A stretch of DNA of 64,000 nt from Acanthococcus lagerstroemiae (taxonomy: Eukaryota > Arthropoda > Insecta > Hemiptera > Eriococcidae). Under the pieces are notes generated by a model. The model saw only the letters and a program-made list of their open reading frames with translations. It made no database searches and was not told the origin of the DNA. The DNA lies in contig CM063107.1 in the NCBI GenBank assembly GCA_031841125.1, forward strand, positions 27,670,499 through 27,734,498, in the 5' to 3' direction. Positions 1-10,818 of the stretch are shown here, one piece after another; the first letter of the stretch is position 1; each line of letters starts with the position of its first letter. The position numbers and the translations under genes were made by a program.

Positions 1-483
1 CTGTTAATGGAATGAAAAGAAGGAATTTTTGAATTTTGATAATGGCTCCACCAGAACACTGCTGCTTGAAAAATATTATGTTTATGTTTCGCCCAAATAA
101 CTGAAAGTTGAAGAAGATTTACAATTACTCGATTCAACACACTTCGAGGTATGCTTACGAGTAAGACTTTTTTTTATAACGGGTGCCTTCAAGTTACGAT
201 GGATGGGATATCGTGTTTTTTAAACGACACAACCGAAACAGTCTGGGAAGAACATTTCCACAATCGCTGTGACTATTGAATAAGTTTGGGAATAACTGAA
301 GACGTCTCTACAGGAACACGGGGAGAGGTTCAACGATTCTTACACATGCACTAAAGACTGAAGAGTTTTAAAATTAGTTTTGAAAACTATACACCTCCCT
401 CATCGATAGAAAAGTTGAATGGTGTTGTAGTAAACGTGGAAAACAGACGGAAGGGAGGGGTATGATTCAATTTTGAGACATTA
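1..483. other. Unannotated AT-rich DNA
   Basis: I see no gene, RNA or mobile element signature here. The open frames are short and not coding-like. Confidence 0.5.
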
Positions 484-880
484 TCAATTGTCTCTCCTTG
501 GATTGTTTCCCGAATCCACCACTTGTCTTAAACAAATCTGAAGAAGTTTTACACGCGTCGAAGAAAATCTTGAAGTAACGGATGAGTTTTTAATGCCTTG
601 AGAAATTTGGATGAGTTTTGAGATGTTGTAAATGTGTTTGAAAGAGCCAAAGAAGTCTTCGTGAGTCTCAACAAGTTTAAAAAGCTTAAAAATAGTCTGC
701 AACCCACCTGGATGAGTCTCACAAAGTTTCAAGTATGTCTCAAAAAGTGTTAAGCGAGTTTAAGATAATACAATTTTCTTACTGAGTCTGAAAGATATTA
801 CAAATAATGTCCAGAATTGGAACAATTTTAGAAAAGTCCCATGAAGTCTGAATTGCGTCTTAGTTTTGAACTAGTTCGGA
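484..880. repeat. Degenerate short tandem array (GAGTCT/AAGTTT-type)
   Basis: The stretch is built from loosely repeated 20-30 bp phrases such as GAGTCTCAACAAGTTTAAAA, GAGTTTTGAGATGTTG and AAGTCTGAATTGCGTCT. The same phrase type appears in reverse complement at 34430-34690 and 59023-59283, and weakly at 14630-14730. An open minus-strand frame crosses it, but the repeat character explains that frame better than coding does. Confidence 0.5.
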
Positions 881-1069
881 TCGATGCACGAGTACTAAGG
901 ATTCGTAAACCAGAATAAAATAGTGTGAAGTATAATATTTTAAGCAGGTCTGTACCTACGAAACCATTTGGATGCATAAAATCAACATTGATTTTATATT
1001 GAAGTGTAAAACTGACATTAATCTGACATAAGCAGTTTCACAGTCTTCGATTTTCATAATAATTCGAAT

Positions 1070-1410
1070 CTTCTCCGACGTAGAATTTACTGCTAAATCA
1101 ATGTCGTCTTTACTAGTTAATTCGACATAGTTTTTAACTAGTTAATTCGACGTCGTTTTCAGTAGTTAATTCCATACCAGTTTTACTAGTTAATTCAACG
1201 TTTTTTAAATCCACAAATTGACGTCGAATTCCCTTCGACACCAAATAGACGTCGATTTGGTATAGTAAAATCAACGTTTTTTTTTACTGGTTGATTCAAC
1301 GTCGTTTTTACGTAAAAATGGACATCGTATGTAATCACATCAGTGTAATTTGTGATTCTTCCCTTTAACACCAAATCAACTTCGATTTGGCATGGCAAAA
1401 TCGATGTCAG
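1070..1410. repeat. Degenerate tandem array (ACTAGTTAATTCGACGTC unit)
   Basis: Several copies of a phrase like TTTACTAGTTAATTCGACG follow each other at roughly 30-45 bp spacing. They are joined to a second phrase (CCCTTYRACACCAAAT, then CGATTTGGYATRG), seen near 1230-1265 and 1355-1400. One more copy of the second phrase lies at 3865-3910. The minus-strand frame across it is not considered a gene. Confidence 0.55.
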
Positions 1411-2279
1411 TTTTACAAGAGTAAAAGATACAATTATGAACCAAGGTACAAATATGGACCACCCCCAAAGGAACTACTGCTAGCGCTCCTGACGAACTAA
1501 TCCCAAAACATATTACTAGACACTTAAACAACATTTGTGGCGTTCCGCAAAGAAAGGGTCAACTTTGTCGGTTAGTCAATTTTGAGAAAAACGCAAAAAT
1601 TTTGATTTTTAACATTTTTGTTCACTATCATGCTTCTACTTACGTGTGAAAATATTTGGAACCCCTGAAAACGGTTTGCGACCTTAATAAACCCAATACA
1701 ACGTCAAGTAGCACTGTTCTCGACGCGGGCTTCTCATCCTACTACATTTCTTTTCTCAAAACTATACGTTTTTTGAACATTCAACTTTAAATGCTTATAT
1801 CTCCGCCAATTTTGAAAATAGAAAGCCCAGCTAGGTCTTATTCTAAAGAAAATTATTTCTAGTATTACGAAATGTAATGAACTCAACATCGATGTGACCG
1901 ACAAAGATGACCCTTTTTATACAGAATGTCACATTTTTCTATCCAGTTTTCGATACTCCGGTTTAATTCTTTAGACGCTGTGTAAAGATGTTTTTAACCA
2001 TGTTATCAACTCACATTGTTGAAATTTGCGAAAAGTTTTGAAGTTCATTTATTTTAACAATTATTAAATGTAAAATAATTAAAAATAATGAAAGTATCAA
2101 AAAAAAAAAAAAAAAACTTTAATAACATAACTGGTGTTTTAAAAATAGGGTCGAATCTTTCATTTTTTTTGGGTGGAAAGTCATATTTTTTGAGGTTGCT
2201 ATAAATATAAAGCAAGAATACTCCAGGATTGAAATAAACAAAATAGCAACCAATTTCTACAAGCTTTTTTCAACGTGAC
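1411..2279. other. Unannotated AT-rich DNA
   Basis: No gene or element is recognised. It contains a poly(A) run near 2099-2116. Confidence 0.45.
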
Positions 2280-2287
2280 TACACATC

Positions 2288-2617
2288 CAGGGACGTACCG
2301 ATAGGGGGCAACTTCCCCTCCTCCCCCCTGTAGGAATTTTTTACTCAGCAGTTGGGGAAATTTACCACTATTTCAGTCAGGCGAGTTGGGAAAATCCAAC
2401 AAGTTAGAAGTTTTTACCTTTTTTTTCTTTTCTTTTGCTTTTGCTTTTGCTTTAATACTTGGGAATTGAGTTAGTTGAGGAGTTGGGAAAACCCAACAAG
2501 TCAAAAGGTTTTTCTTCTTTTGCATTGATACATGAGAATTCTGAGTTGAGTTAGTTGGGACTTCCACAATTTTTAACCCCCCCCCCCCCCCAGAAAAAAC
2601 TCTTCAGTACGTCCCTG
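2288..2617. mobile_element. hAT-like MITE, family A, copy 1
   Basis: A 330-bp non-autonomous DNA element. It starts CAGGGACGTACCGA and ends TCAGTACGTCCCTG, giving imperfect terminal inverted repeats. It is flanked by an 8-bp target duplication with one mismatch, TACACATC at 2280-2287 and TACACATT at 2618-2625. CAGGG termini and 8-bp duplications are typical of the hAT superfamily. The interior carries GAGTTGGGAAAAYCCAACAAG phrases and a run of C near 2577-2591. Other copies lie at 6637-6922, 26588-26882 and, diverged, 13435-13667. No coding capacity is seen. Confidence 0.85.
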
Positions 2618-3110
2618 TACACATTTTTGAATAAGAGGCCCAATTTTGAAAACTTCTATTTTTTACGATCTTTCCAATGATATTAATAACTCATTTTATC
2701 AACAAATGTCGGTTGGTTCTGTTACGCCTAACAGCGTCCAAATAGCCTATATTTCACAACACCTTGAACGCCTACCACTACTGTAATGCTGTATGTAAAA
2801 TGCTTCGACCATACAATTTTGTTCTGAGAAGAAAATATTTTATGTAATTTTTAAATCAAAGTCTTTTTTTGTTTTTTTATCGTACTTTTTTGTGTTTTTT
2901 ATTGCGTATTCAGTCTTTTTCATCCGAAGCTTATTTATGTATGACTGGATTTCATTTTTTTCAAAAAAAAATTATAAAATCAATTATCCGACTTTTTAAC
3001 GTATCCGACGTCGCTTCGCCCCGAATAAGTCGGATAAACTGAGGTTCTACTATTATATGCTTCACCATTAAAACCGGATAATTTTGAGCTGAGTTGGTCC
3101 ATAATAGTAC
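2618..3110. other. Unannotated AT-rich DNA
   Basis: Nothing recognised. A phrase near 3000-3050 (CGAATAAGTCGGATAAACTG) resembles the ends of Tigger-type elements, but no partner end was found. Confidence 0.35.
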
Positions 3111-3114
3111 CTTT

Positions 3115-3665
3115 GACTCTAGTATTCGATGTAGTCTTCACATATAGACGGGCATCGAATGCAGGAGTATTCCCTAAAAAATTCTTGTTCCGTGTTTCCT
3201 GATAGTTTAATTATTTTCATTCAAAAATCCTCCTTCTTTTATAAAATTTCTGGGCAAGAGTTATTGATTTATAATCTTTGAAAAATATTTCATCGTTGTT
3301 TTTGGATTTTAAAAATTTCCTGATTCATTATTTTTCATGAAAAATCTTTGATTTCCAAGTTCAGGTTTATATCAGAAATCAAGAACTGAGATTTCGAAAA
3401 AATAATACACATCGCTTATATCTTGGCTTAAATAGTCAGAGACTGTGAGCATAATGAAGAGAGACTGTAATCGTGAACGATTCAAATGTGGTCAGGGGAT
3501 CTTGTTTAACAGTATAAGGCTCAGCGGTGTTTTCTGAAGAAATTTTCGATGTCACTTTGAATACGTTTTCACATACAGATGGTCATCAAATGCAGGAGTA
3601 TTTCCTGAAAAATTCTTGTATCGTGTTTCCCGATATTTCGACCAATTTTCATTCAAGAATTTCCG
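3115..3665. repeat. Diverged direct repeat pair, about 110 bp each
   Basis: The segment at about 3130-3235 (CACATATAGACGGGCATC, then AATGCAGGAGTATTCCCT and TTCTTGTTCCGTGTTTCC) recurs in the same orientation at about 3555-3665 with scattered substitutions. It is a local duplication or two copies of an old element. No termini or target duplication could be defined. Confidence 0.6.
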
Positions 3666-5790
3666 TTCCTATTTCCCGATAAAAGTTTTTATCAGAAATC
3701 CCAGTTCTCCATTTCCCAATAAAATTTTCAAACAAGACTTCTCGATTCTTGAAATTCAGTCCTTGTTCATGGATCCTTAAATCTCCTATGTCGGGAATTC
3801 TCGATGTCCCAAAATCTGGATGAAAAAAAGAAATACCTTTGGTCGAATGCAGTCAGTGTAATTTTTGATTTTTCCCTTCGGCACCAAATTGACATCGATT
3901 TGGCATGGTAAAAATCGACCTTACCACTCATAGATAAACTACAATGCAAAACAAGATATTTATATCGGTGGAAAAAAAAAGCGTTGAGTTTGAATTTTGT
4001 TAGATGAACACTTGGCAACTTTACATAGTGGTTTTGACTCACTACAATCCCTCAGTTTATCACCCTCGAAGAGAAAATCAGTAATTGGGATTTGCACTGG
4101 GTTCTTATCATGGACTTTCTAATTTGAAAACTTCTCCCGCCTGCGGTGCCAAAAGTCCGAGTCAGAGGGGCGATGACTTTATTGCCTTCATCAGGGTGGA
4201 AACCTGAACGTTTCTTCTAAAGATCAGGTTTGTGTCATTATCGTCCAAACATACTTCTTCCGGGTGAAATTGACTGGGCTAAAAGAGCTCTAATCTGCAG
4301 CCAACAAGGTGACATCACCAAGAAAGCGTTACAAGGAAGAGCAGATGCAATCAACCCCGACATTGTAATTAAATACTCGAGTACTAGTATTTACAAATTG
4401 CAGGCATGGGCGGGAATTCGGATTTTCTATTTTAGAATTCAAACGACACATTATTCTCGTGACGAGGAATTTTGTTACGCAATTTGTTTAACAAGTCGAG
4501 TATGTGAATTTAGTGCACTCGATTCTTGGCATGTTGATAGGACGAATAAATCGTCTGATTAGAGACAATCGTTGGCTGATATTTTTTGAAGAACGTGCGG
4601 TTCGTGATCATCTGCATATAGATGAGCAGATACACGAGAATCTGCAATTGCCATTTTTCGCATAATCGTTGAATTATCTTCGTGGTATTTGTGTTGTGTG
4701 CATGGTATAGGCTCGACTGTTTACAAATATCTGCGTGTTTTCTCCGTACGTGATTTTGTGGTTTAATCAGTTTGTTAAGGAACCATCAATATGAATATTA
4801 CTACAAAGACTATACAGAAGAGCGTAATATTCAATAGGCACCGGACAGAAATCATGAGTGGGGGTGCAGTTCAAAAATCGGATGACTGACATCTTTTTTC
4901 GCTTATTTTTTGTTAAAAATACTATTTTAATCGGGGGAAGGGTTGATAGTTACAAGCTACCTATAAATGGTGAAATCGAAATTTCAGAATAGTCGAGGAT
5001 AGCCTTACTCTGCAACGATACATTGTATTTTTTCAATGTAAGTAGCTGATTACGAAATTATAAGCAAGATTTTGAAATACAAGATCACGTGGTTTGACCT
5101 AAGTGTTGGGGTCCACCAACTTTACTCTTCCTGAAGAAAAGATCCCAAACCATCTATCGAATTCGTATTTTTTGATACGCTGAATCCGAACATTCTATAT
5201 CAGACGAAGATGTTAGAGCCATCCTCGATTCAGGGCCCGAAATAAAAGTTCATGGTTCGATTTAGCGAAAATGGCTCGACTCCAAAAATCTAAAACAATA
5301 TCGAAATGATGGTTTGGCATCGTGGACTCGTGGATTTCGAAAATTGCGATCAATTTTTGATTAAATCCTGATTTTAGGCTACAAAATTGAAGTTCCACTT
5401 TTGAGAGAAGGCAAAACCGACTTGCAGTAGAAAATAAAGTGTCAAAATACGGGTGTTTTAAGTCACATAGCTCAAATATTTCATCAGATTTGACATTCGG
5501 GTGTCTAAAACTTGAATTTCGCAATGGAAAAGTACAATTTTTTGCTTTTAAATTCAAAGTAATTTTTGTACACATCGTTAAGAAGCCAATGACTTGAAGT
5601 AAAAATCTATGAAAAGACTGAATTCGCTCCTCCGTTTAGGACGGACTATCTATGGGGGCCAGACGGGATTGAATTTGCTCCTTCCTCTGAGGCGGGCTGA
5701 CTAGGGGACAAGAGGGCAACTGCCCCCTGATGTAAAGGGTACATGATCTGTTGGTCAGAAAAGAGGCTTGCTGTAAAGCAAAATAAATAT
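3666..5790. other. Unannotated DNA
   Basis: The plus-strand frame at 4230-4562 and the minus-strand frame at 5213-5575 are open for 110-120 codons, but neither resembles a family I know and neither has clear splice signals, so they are not called as genes. A copy of the 1.2-kb array phrase sits near 3865-3910. Confidence 0.35.
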
Positions 5791-5834
5791 TAAACATTTG
5801 AGAAACCTGCACCCTCCATAACTCATGAATACTT

Positions 5835-6110
5835 GGAGACGAAATTTGACTTTCAGTTGGAAGGAGGGGGGAGAAGGAATATTTGCCAACAAATATTTTT
5901 TAATAACCTTAAAATTTGTCGACAAAATTTTTTTTAAATTTAAAAGTTTGCCGCTTTTGTAATCAAAATATTTTTTAATTGAAAAAATGAATAAACAAAC
6001 AAGCAAATGTTCTTAGAAAATGAAAAATTCAAACAAACAGTTTCAAAATTTGCCGACTGCCAAATTATTGGAGGTGTTTCACCCCTCCCCCATAGTTTCG
6101 TCACTGCAAA
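5835..6110. repeat. Dispersed repeat B, copy 1
   Basis: About 275 bp (ACGAAATTTGACTTTCAG, TTTGCCAACAAATATT, CAATTTTTTAATTGAAAA-type phrases, ending ATAGTTTCGTCACTG). It is repeated in the same orientation at 7068-7342, where the end reads ATAATTTCGCCCCTG. The CGCCCCTG-type end suggests a hAT-like MITE, but I could not define the other terminus or a target duplication. Confidence 0.65.
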
Positions 6111-6636
6111 TGCTGTTAGGAACCTTATCTCCAAGCACTCACATTGGCGCACATGAGCATACCCTAGTCTGGGAGGGTAAGCTGGAAGGATTTTGGGAAT
6201 AATTGAGAGGAATACACAACTTCCTTTACACATTAAGGTGGTCGTTATTCACACTTGGTGATCTTTTTTTCTGAATTTCCTCTAATTCGTCTCCTAAATT
6301 GATTCCATAATAAATACAAAGTTTCAGGTCGATCGGATTAGGGGAATCCGTGCCACAAGCTCCCTTTCATTCTTATGGGAAAAACGCATGGAGTTTTGAC
6401 TTTTGTTCCAGACTAAATTTCCCTCCTATATTCACCAGGACCAAAGCCCGTAAATTAAATGATAGAACATTTGCCATCGGATTCAGCTTGTGACACTGGA
6501 AAATATGTCTTTCGCTTTCAAATTTTAGATTTTAATTAATTGTTGAACTTTCTCAAATTTCAGGCTCTAGGTCAAATAGAGAATCTAGTAAAAACAGAAT
6601 AGTCATTAAAATTCGAAATTCAACGTTTGCTACCGA

Positions 6637-6922
6637 CAGGGATGTATCTATAGGTGGGGGGTTACCCCCTCCCCTGTAGGAATTTTTCACTCTTACCATT
6701 TCAGTTAGGCGAGTTGGGAAAATCCAACACGTCAAAAGGTTTTTTTTTGTTTTGATACTTGGGAATTGAGTTGAGAAGTTGGGAAAACCGAACAAGGCAA
6801 ACGGTTTTTCTTCTTTTGCTTTTGATGCATGGGAATTTTGAGTTGAGTCAGTTGGGACTTTTACAATTTTTATCCCCCCCCCCCACACACACACACAGAA
6901 AGAACTCTTCGGTACGTCCCTG
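6637..6922. mobile_element. hAT-like MITE, family A, copy 2
   Basis: A 286-bp copy running from CAGGGATGTATCTATAGG to CGGTACGTCCCTG. It is bounded by a perfect 8-bp target duplication, GCTACCGA at 6629-6636 and 6923-6930, which fixes both ends exactly. The body matches the copy at 2288-2617, including the GAGTTGGGAAAA phrases and a C run followed by an ACACAC tract near 6880-6898. Confidence 0.92.
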
Positions 6923-7067
6923 GCTACCGACTTTTAGATTTTCGAATCCATATTTCAGCTTTTTTTCACCTTTCAATTTTTCAGATAACGTTCGATATTC
7001 AGTTTGAAACCTTCGGCTTTTGACAATCTAGTCTCTGACAGGAGTCCAGGGTACTCCGTTTTCAGAA

Positions 7068-7342
7068 ACGAAGTTTGACTTTCAGTTTGGGGAGGTGGAG
7101 AAAAAAATTTGCCGACAAATATTTTTTTTTAACTAAAAATTTGCCGACAAAATTTTCAAAGAATTAAAAATTGGCCGATATTTAATCAAAATATTTTTTA
7201 ATTGAAAAAAAATAACTGACAAACAAACAACATTTATAAACAATGGAAAATTCAAATAAACAGTTTCAAAGTTTGCCGATTGTCAAATTATTTAGGGGGA
7301 GGGGGAGCTCAACCCCCACACCCCCTATAATTTCGCCCCTGT
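7068..7342. repeat. Dispersed repeat B, copy 2
   Basis: Same family and orientation as 5835-6110. It contains TTTGCCGACAAATATT, AAAATTTGCCGACAAAA and the end TAATTTCGCCCCTG. Confidence 0.65.
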
Positions 7343-8344
7343 GAATACTCACTGAACGTCTAATATGGTGAATAGCCCTTCACTGCTTGCAGCAGTGGCC
7401 TTGTAAAAATGGATTTACCCCCTGATCGTTTTAGTCCCATTCTGCCCCTGTCCTCCGTCATCTTACAGTGGGTTCGAAGACAATTTAAAGTGAGCAAAAT
7501 CGATTGTACCTGAAAAAGCAATAAAGGAAAAAAATGTAATTCTACGTTGAGTTTTTCAGTCACTAACTTCAATAATTTCATCAAATTTATGTTGTTAACC
7601 TTATTTGGATCCTTCACAAGTTCCTTCATTTTTCAGTTTTAAATGGAACAATTTCTTTTTACATAAGTACATTGTGAGAAAGCTTGTGACAACAGGAGTA
7701 AAAAGTCACAAAGAAAAATTTAACATTTTTTTCTTCACCTCAACGTGAGTCTGCAGACAACTCGAGATGAGTAAAATTGACTCGATATCTCCATAATCGT
7801 AGAAACAACATATGCTTCAAAATTAGGGATCTTGAGTACTGATTCCGAATGTTTTTATGTAGTATTCGTATTTAGTCCCGCATTGGAACCTCTAAATGCA
7901 AATTGTAAAGCAAAAATTTGTTTTGCTTACACTGCTTAGTTTTATTTTTTTTTATGGTGCATGTATATATTTTATTCATCTCTTGAGAAAATAAATTGAA
8001 ATTGAAATTTTTACTTCAGATATCATCTTTACACAGACTGCTCAAACGCTTGGTGCAAATTAAAAAATACTCTTTCTTTGGGGGGGGGGGGTGGAGTTTC
8101 CCAAGGAGTAGTTGGTTAAATGACTATAATCGAAATTTCAAATTTAACAAGTTGGAAAAGGGACAAGGTGTTTCCATGTTTGCTTATTTTGAAATTATAT
8201 TAATCTATTTCATCAGGTTCTATCTGAGAGGCTAAAATTAAGGAAAATGCTATGTTTCTTGAGTAAAATTTGAATTTTTGGAGCTCAAATCTAAGTTGGA
8301 TCGAACTGTGCAAAAATCAAAATAACAAGTAACTACAATAATCC
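7343..8344. other. Unannotated AT-rich DNA
   Basis: No gene or element recognised. A G run lies near 8081-8091. Confidence 0.4.
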
Positions 8345-8653
8345 CTACTTCAAGAGTTTTCCAATTTGTTCAGTCAATTTAAATTTCTTTATTTTTTGCC
8401 CTGTCATATACCGTTTTATATAAACGGGACTCATTCTTACAATTTCTTTTGTTAAAACTGGGACGAGGGAGGAGATAATACCGCTGCCGTCAAATTTTAC
8501 GAATGAGAGTTGGGCAACTGCTCCATTTTCCCCGGCTCCGGCGCCACAGTTATGCCTCAAGATGTCGGTTTTTTTCATGAGTGATTTTCGAGCGGTGAAG
8601 TCTGAATTTTTTAGGCAAGGCATAAGCAGACCTTCGTTCGTCCCTCCGGCCAC
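8345..8653 (-). CDS. Possible exon, unidentified protein
   Basis: A minus-strand open frame of 102 codons has more balanced base use than its surroundings and encodes a plausible globular stretch (for example RHNCGAGAGENGAVAQLSF). I do not recognise the family. Its upstream end touches a LINE tail at 8651-8728, so the first Met is probably not a true start. It may be an internal or terminal exon, or a fragment of an unrecognised mobile element. Splice sites were not resolved. Confidence 0.2.
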   Translation of the reverse strand: MAGGTNEGLLMPCLKNSDFTARKSLMKKTDILRHNCGAGAGENGAVAQLSFVKFDGSGIISSLVPVLTKEIVRMSPVYIKRYMTGQKIKKFKLTEQIGKLLK

Positions 8654-8728
8654 TGATGCGATACTCGAAAGGGTAATTTCCAGAGCTACTTTGGCATGCG
8701 TGCATCACCTTACGTCCCACCACACACC
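8651..8728 (+). mobile_element. 3' tail of R1/Jockey-group LINE (short copy)
   Basis: The segment ACTGATGCGATACTCGAAAG to CGTCCCACCACA matches the 3' untranslated end of the LINE at 55200-56334. It is a strongly 5'-truncated insertion or relic. Sister tails lie at 10459-10818 and 32786-32886. Confidence 0.7.
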
Positions 8729-9138
8729 GAGTGGACCTTTGCTCCGGTAGTTGATTTTCTCCTCGAGTAAAGTTTCCTTCATCTCATTCGAAGACAACAA
8801 GCTTATTCAAGGAATATGAAATGTTTCGAGGAGACGCTATAAGCCCCAGTACTCCTATTGATTCCACCAACTTCAAAAATCAAAAACTGCCTCTTCTGGC
8901 TACGACAGGTTCGAACATAGTGAGAAAAAGTACATCTCCTTGGCATGCATGTTCATTTCTGATTTAAGGAAGATGGGTCCGGGGGACGTGCATTGAAAAT
9001 ACTCTCCTCCCCTTCACTTCAAATATAAGTTTTTAGCGTTTTCCATAATTTGAGTAAAATTTTTTTGGTGGGAAGGGAGGGCAATCATAAATTTACCACT
9101 CTAAATGATTGCATTTTATTTATTCAGGGTGTGGTAGA
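8729..9138. other. Unannotated DNA
   Basis: Nothing recognised. Confidence 0.35.
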
Positions 9139-9295
9139 AAAACTTCGATCGCGAAATGAAACCGACGTGGAACAAACAGGAGTCTTCAAGTGCCGAAGTC
9201 AAAACTATTTTAAGGATGAAAAGTTTCCCATCGCTGAAGAGAGACTGGAAGGTTCCACCAAGTTCAAAATTTCAAATGGGACCATAATAAACTGA
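9139..9295 (+). CDS. Possible terminal exon, unidentified
   Basis: A candidate acceptor (ATTTTATTTATTCAG) is followed by 51 coding-like codons (starting near VVEKLRSRNETDVEQTG and ending KISNGTIIN) and a TGA at 9293-9295. I do not recognise the protein, and no upstream exon was found. It could be a chance frame, so confidence is low. Confidence 0.2.
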
Positions 9296-9888
9296 CCAAG
9301 GTATCGAAATAGAGTTTGGGTTGCTTAGTTTGAATATTCACAAGATTTTCGATCCCAGGACTGATCTCCCACACCCCCCGCTCATGAAATTGTACTTGCA
9401 AGGTGGGAAAATTTTGTAGTTTCCTTTAGCTTGACGCAGGAAATGTAATATTTCGGTTGTTAGGTATTTACTATAAGATCAGGAAAGTCGAAGGAATTCT
9501 GGGACCCAGACAAAAAAATTGAGATGAGAAGCAGTTGCTTTTTCTTCGTCAGCTGATATTTGTAAAATTTTCGTCCGGATTTTCTTGTTTACCCTCCCTC
9601 TTCCCAAGAACATGTTCTTTGCATTGGCCCTATTCCGTCTAATTCGACTCTCTTCTCTCTTTTGTGGAGCCAGATTAGCTTCACTGAAAAAATTGAACGA
9701 AGTATTTGAATATGGGTTATTAGGTCGCGAATTTTAAAAATTCTATCGAGTATCTGATCCAAATCGAATTTTGACAACAATATACTAATTTGGTTTCTTC
9801 ACATGGGCAAAATCAGATTAGGAAAATGGTACCACGTATCGGAATAGGGGTTTCGGGGGTCGCTGATTTCGAAAACTCTGTCAGATTC
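9296..9888. other. Unannotated DNA
   Basis: No feature recognised. A 63-codon minus-strand frame at 9589-9780 has no family resemblance. Confidence 0.35.
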
Positions 9889-9892
9889 TTAA

Positions 9893-10448
9893 CCCCTTAA
9901 CTAATTTTATATTTTTTTGCTAAAACGTTCAAAGAATTCCTACCTTTTTTTACTGATTATCATTCTATAGGTGATAAGAAACCTCCCTGTGTGTATCGCA
10001 CTTCTCTACCACCTCCCAAACCATACAGAAAATCGATTTGAAAGTTGGCGACCAAAACTGACTTGAAAGTGCAGAATGACGGATTTATCGATTTATCAGT
10101 AATTATGTAGATTGATGTTGAAAAAAGTCAAAATGACGGATTTTTTTCGTACTTTTTTTGAAGAGCACAAATACAAATAAAGAAAAACTGGGCAGAACAA
10201 ACACAAACTAAAATAACATCAAAGTCGTAACATTGTTCTCAAACGTCACAAAAAAATTGTCAAAACCATTTTCCGACTTTACAGCACGTGATACTCTTAG
10301 GCCATCATGTCTGAAGGTCACGCAATTAATTTCCGCCATTTAGATATGTGTAATCGCCATTTTAAAACATCTGCGGAAATATCCGTCATTATGCACTTTC
10401 AGAGACAAAAAAATTTGACGGATATATCCGTCACACTCAGCCGAGGGG
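9893..10448. mobile_element. piggyBac-like MITE
   Basis: A 556-bp element bounded by TTAA on both sides (9889-9892 and 10449-10452), the target duplication characteristic of piggyBac transposons. The left end reads CCCCTTAACT and the right end, in reverse complement, CCCCTCGGCTGAGTGTGACG, giving a short imperfect inverted repeat. Inside there is a further inverted pair, TGAAAGTGCAGAATGACGG near 10066 and its partner around 10387-10405, plus repeated GACGGATWTATCCGTC-type phrases. No transposase is encoded. It lies immediately upstream of a LINE fragment. Confidence 0.8.
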
Positions 10449-10458
10449 TTAATATGCT

Positions 10459-10818
10459 CCTACTTCGAACCCCATAATTGAATTCCTCCGGCAGGGCTCA
10501 TCCCGCCGTCACCATCTTCCTGCGTCGCCACACGTACCAAACGAGGAAGTGAGAGGTGAAGGAAGGAAGCGCGTCCGTCTGTGGTGCCCCCGAATTTCAG
10601 GTTGGGTGAGCGTTACCTCGGTCAGTATAGGGTATCCCATGGTGGCCCTGGCAGGACAGCGTGCGGAAGCGGAAAGGCGAAATGGGAGCTCGGACCAGCC
10701 TCAGTGCGTCCCTCTGTGTTCACTGATGCGATACTCGAAAGAATAGTTTCCGGGATTAGGGGTGCGGTTTCTAGGGAGCCAATTATTTGGCATACGTGCA
10801 TCGCCATACGCTCCACCA
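10459..10818 (+). mobile_element. R1/Jockey-group LINE 3' fragment
   Basis: The fragment aligns by eye with 56000-56334. It keeps the end of the LINE open reading frame (EVRGEGRKRVRLW, then WVSVTSVSIGYPMVALAGQ) followed by the conserved tail ACTGATGCGATACTCGAAAG and CATCGCCATACG. It is 5'-truncated and contains frameshifts. The piggyBac-like MITE ends only 10 bp upstream, so the truncation point may reflect that neighbour. Confidence 0.75.
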
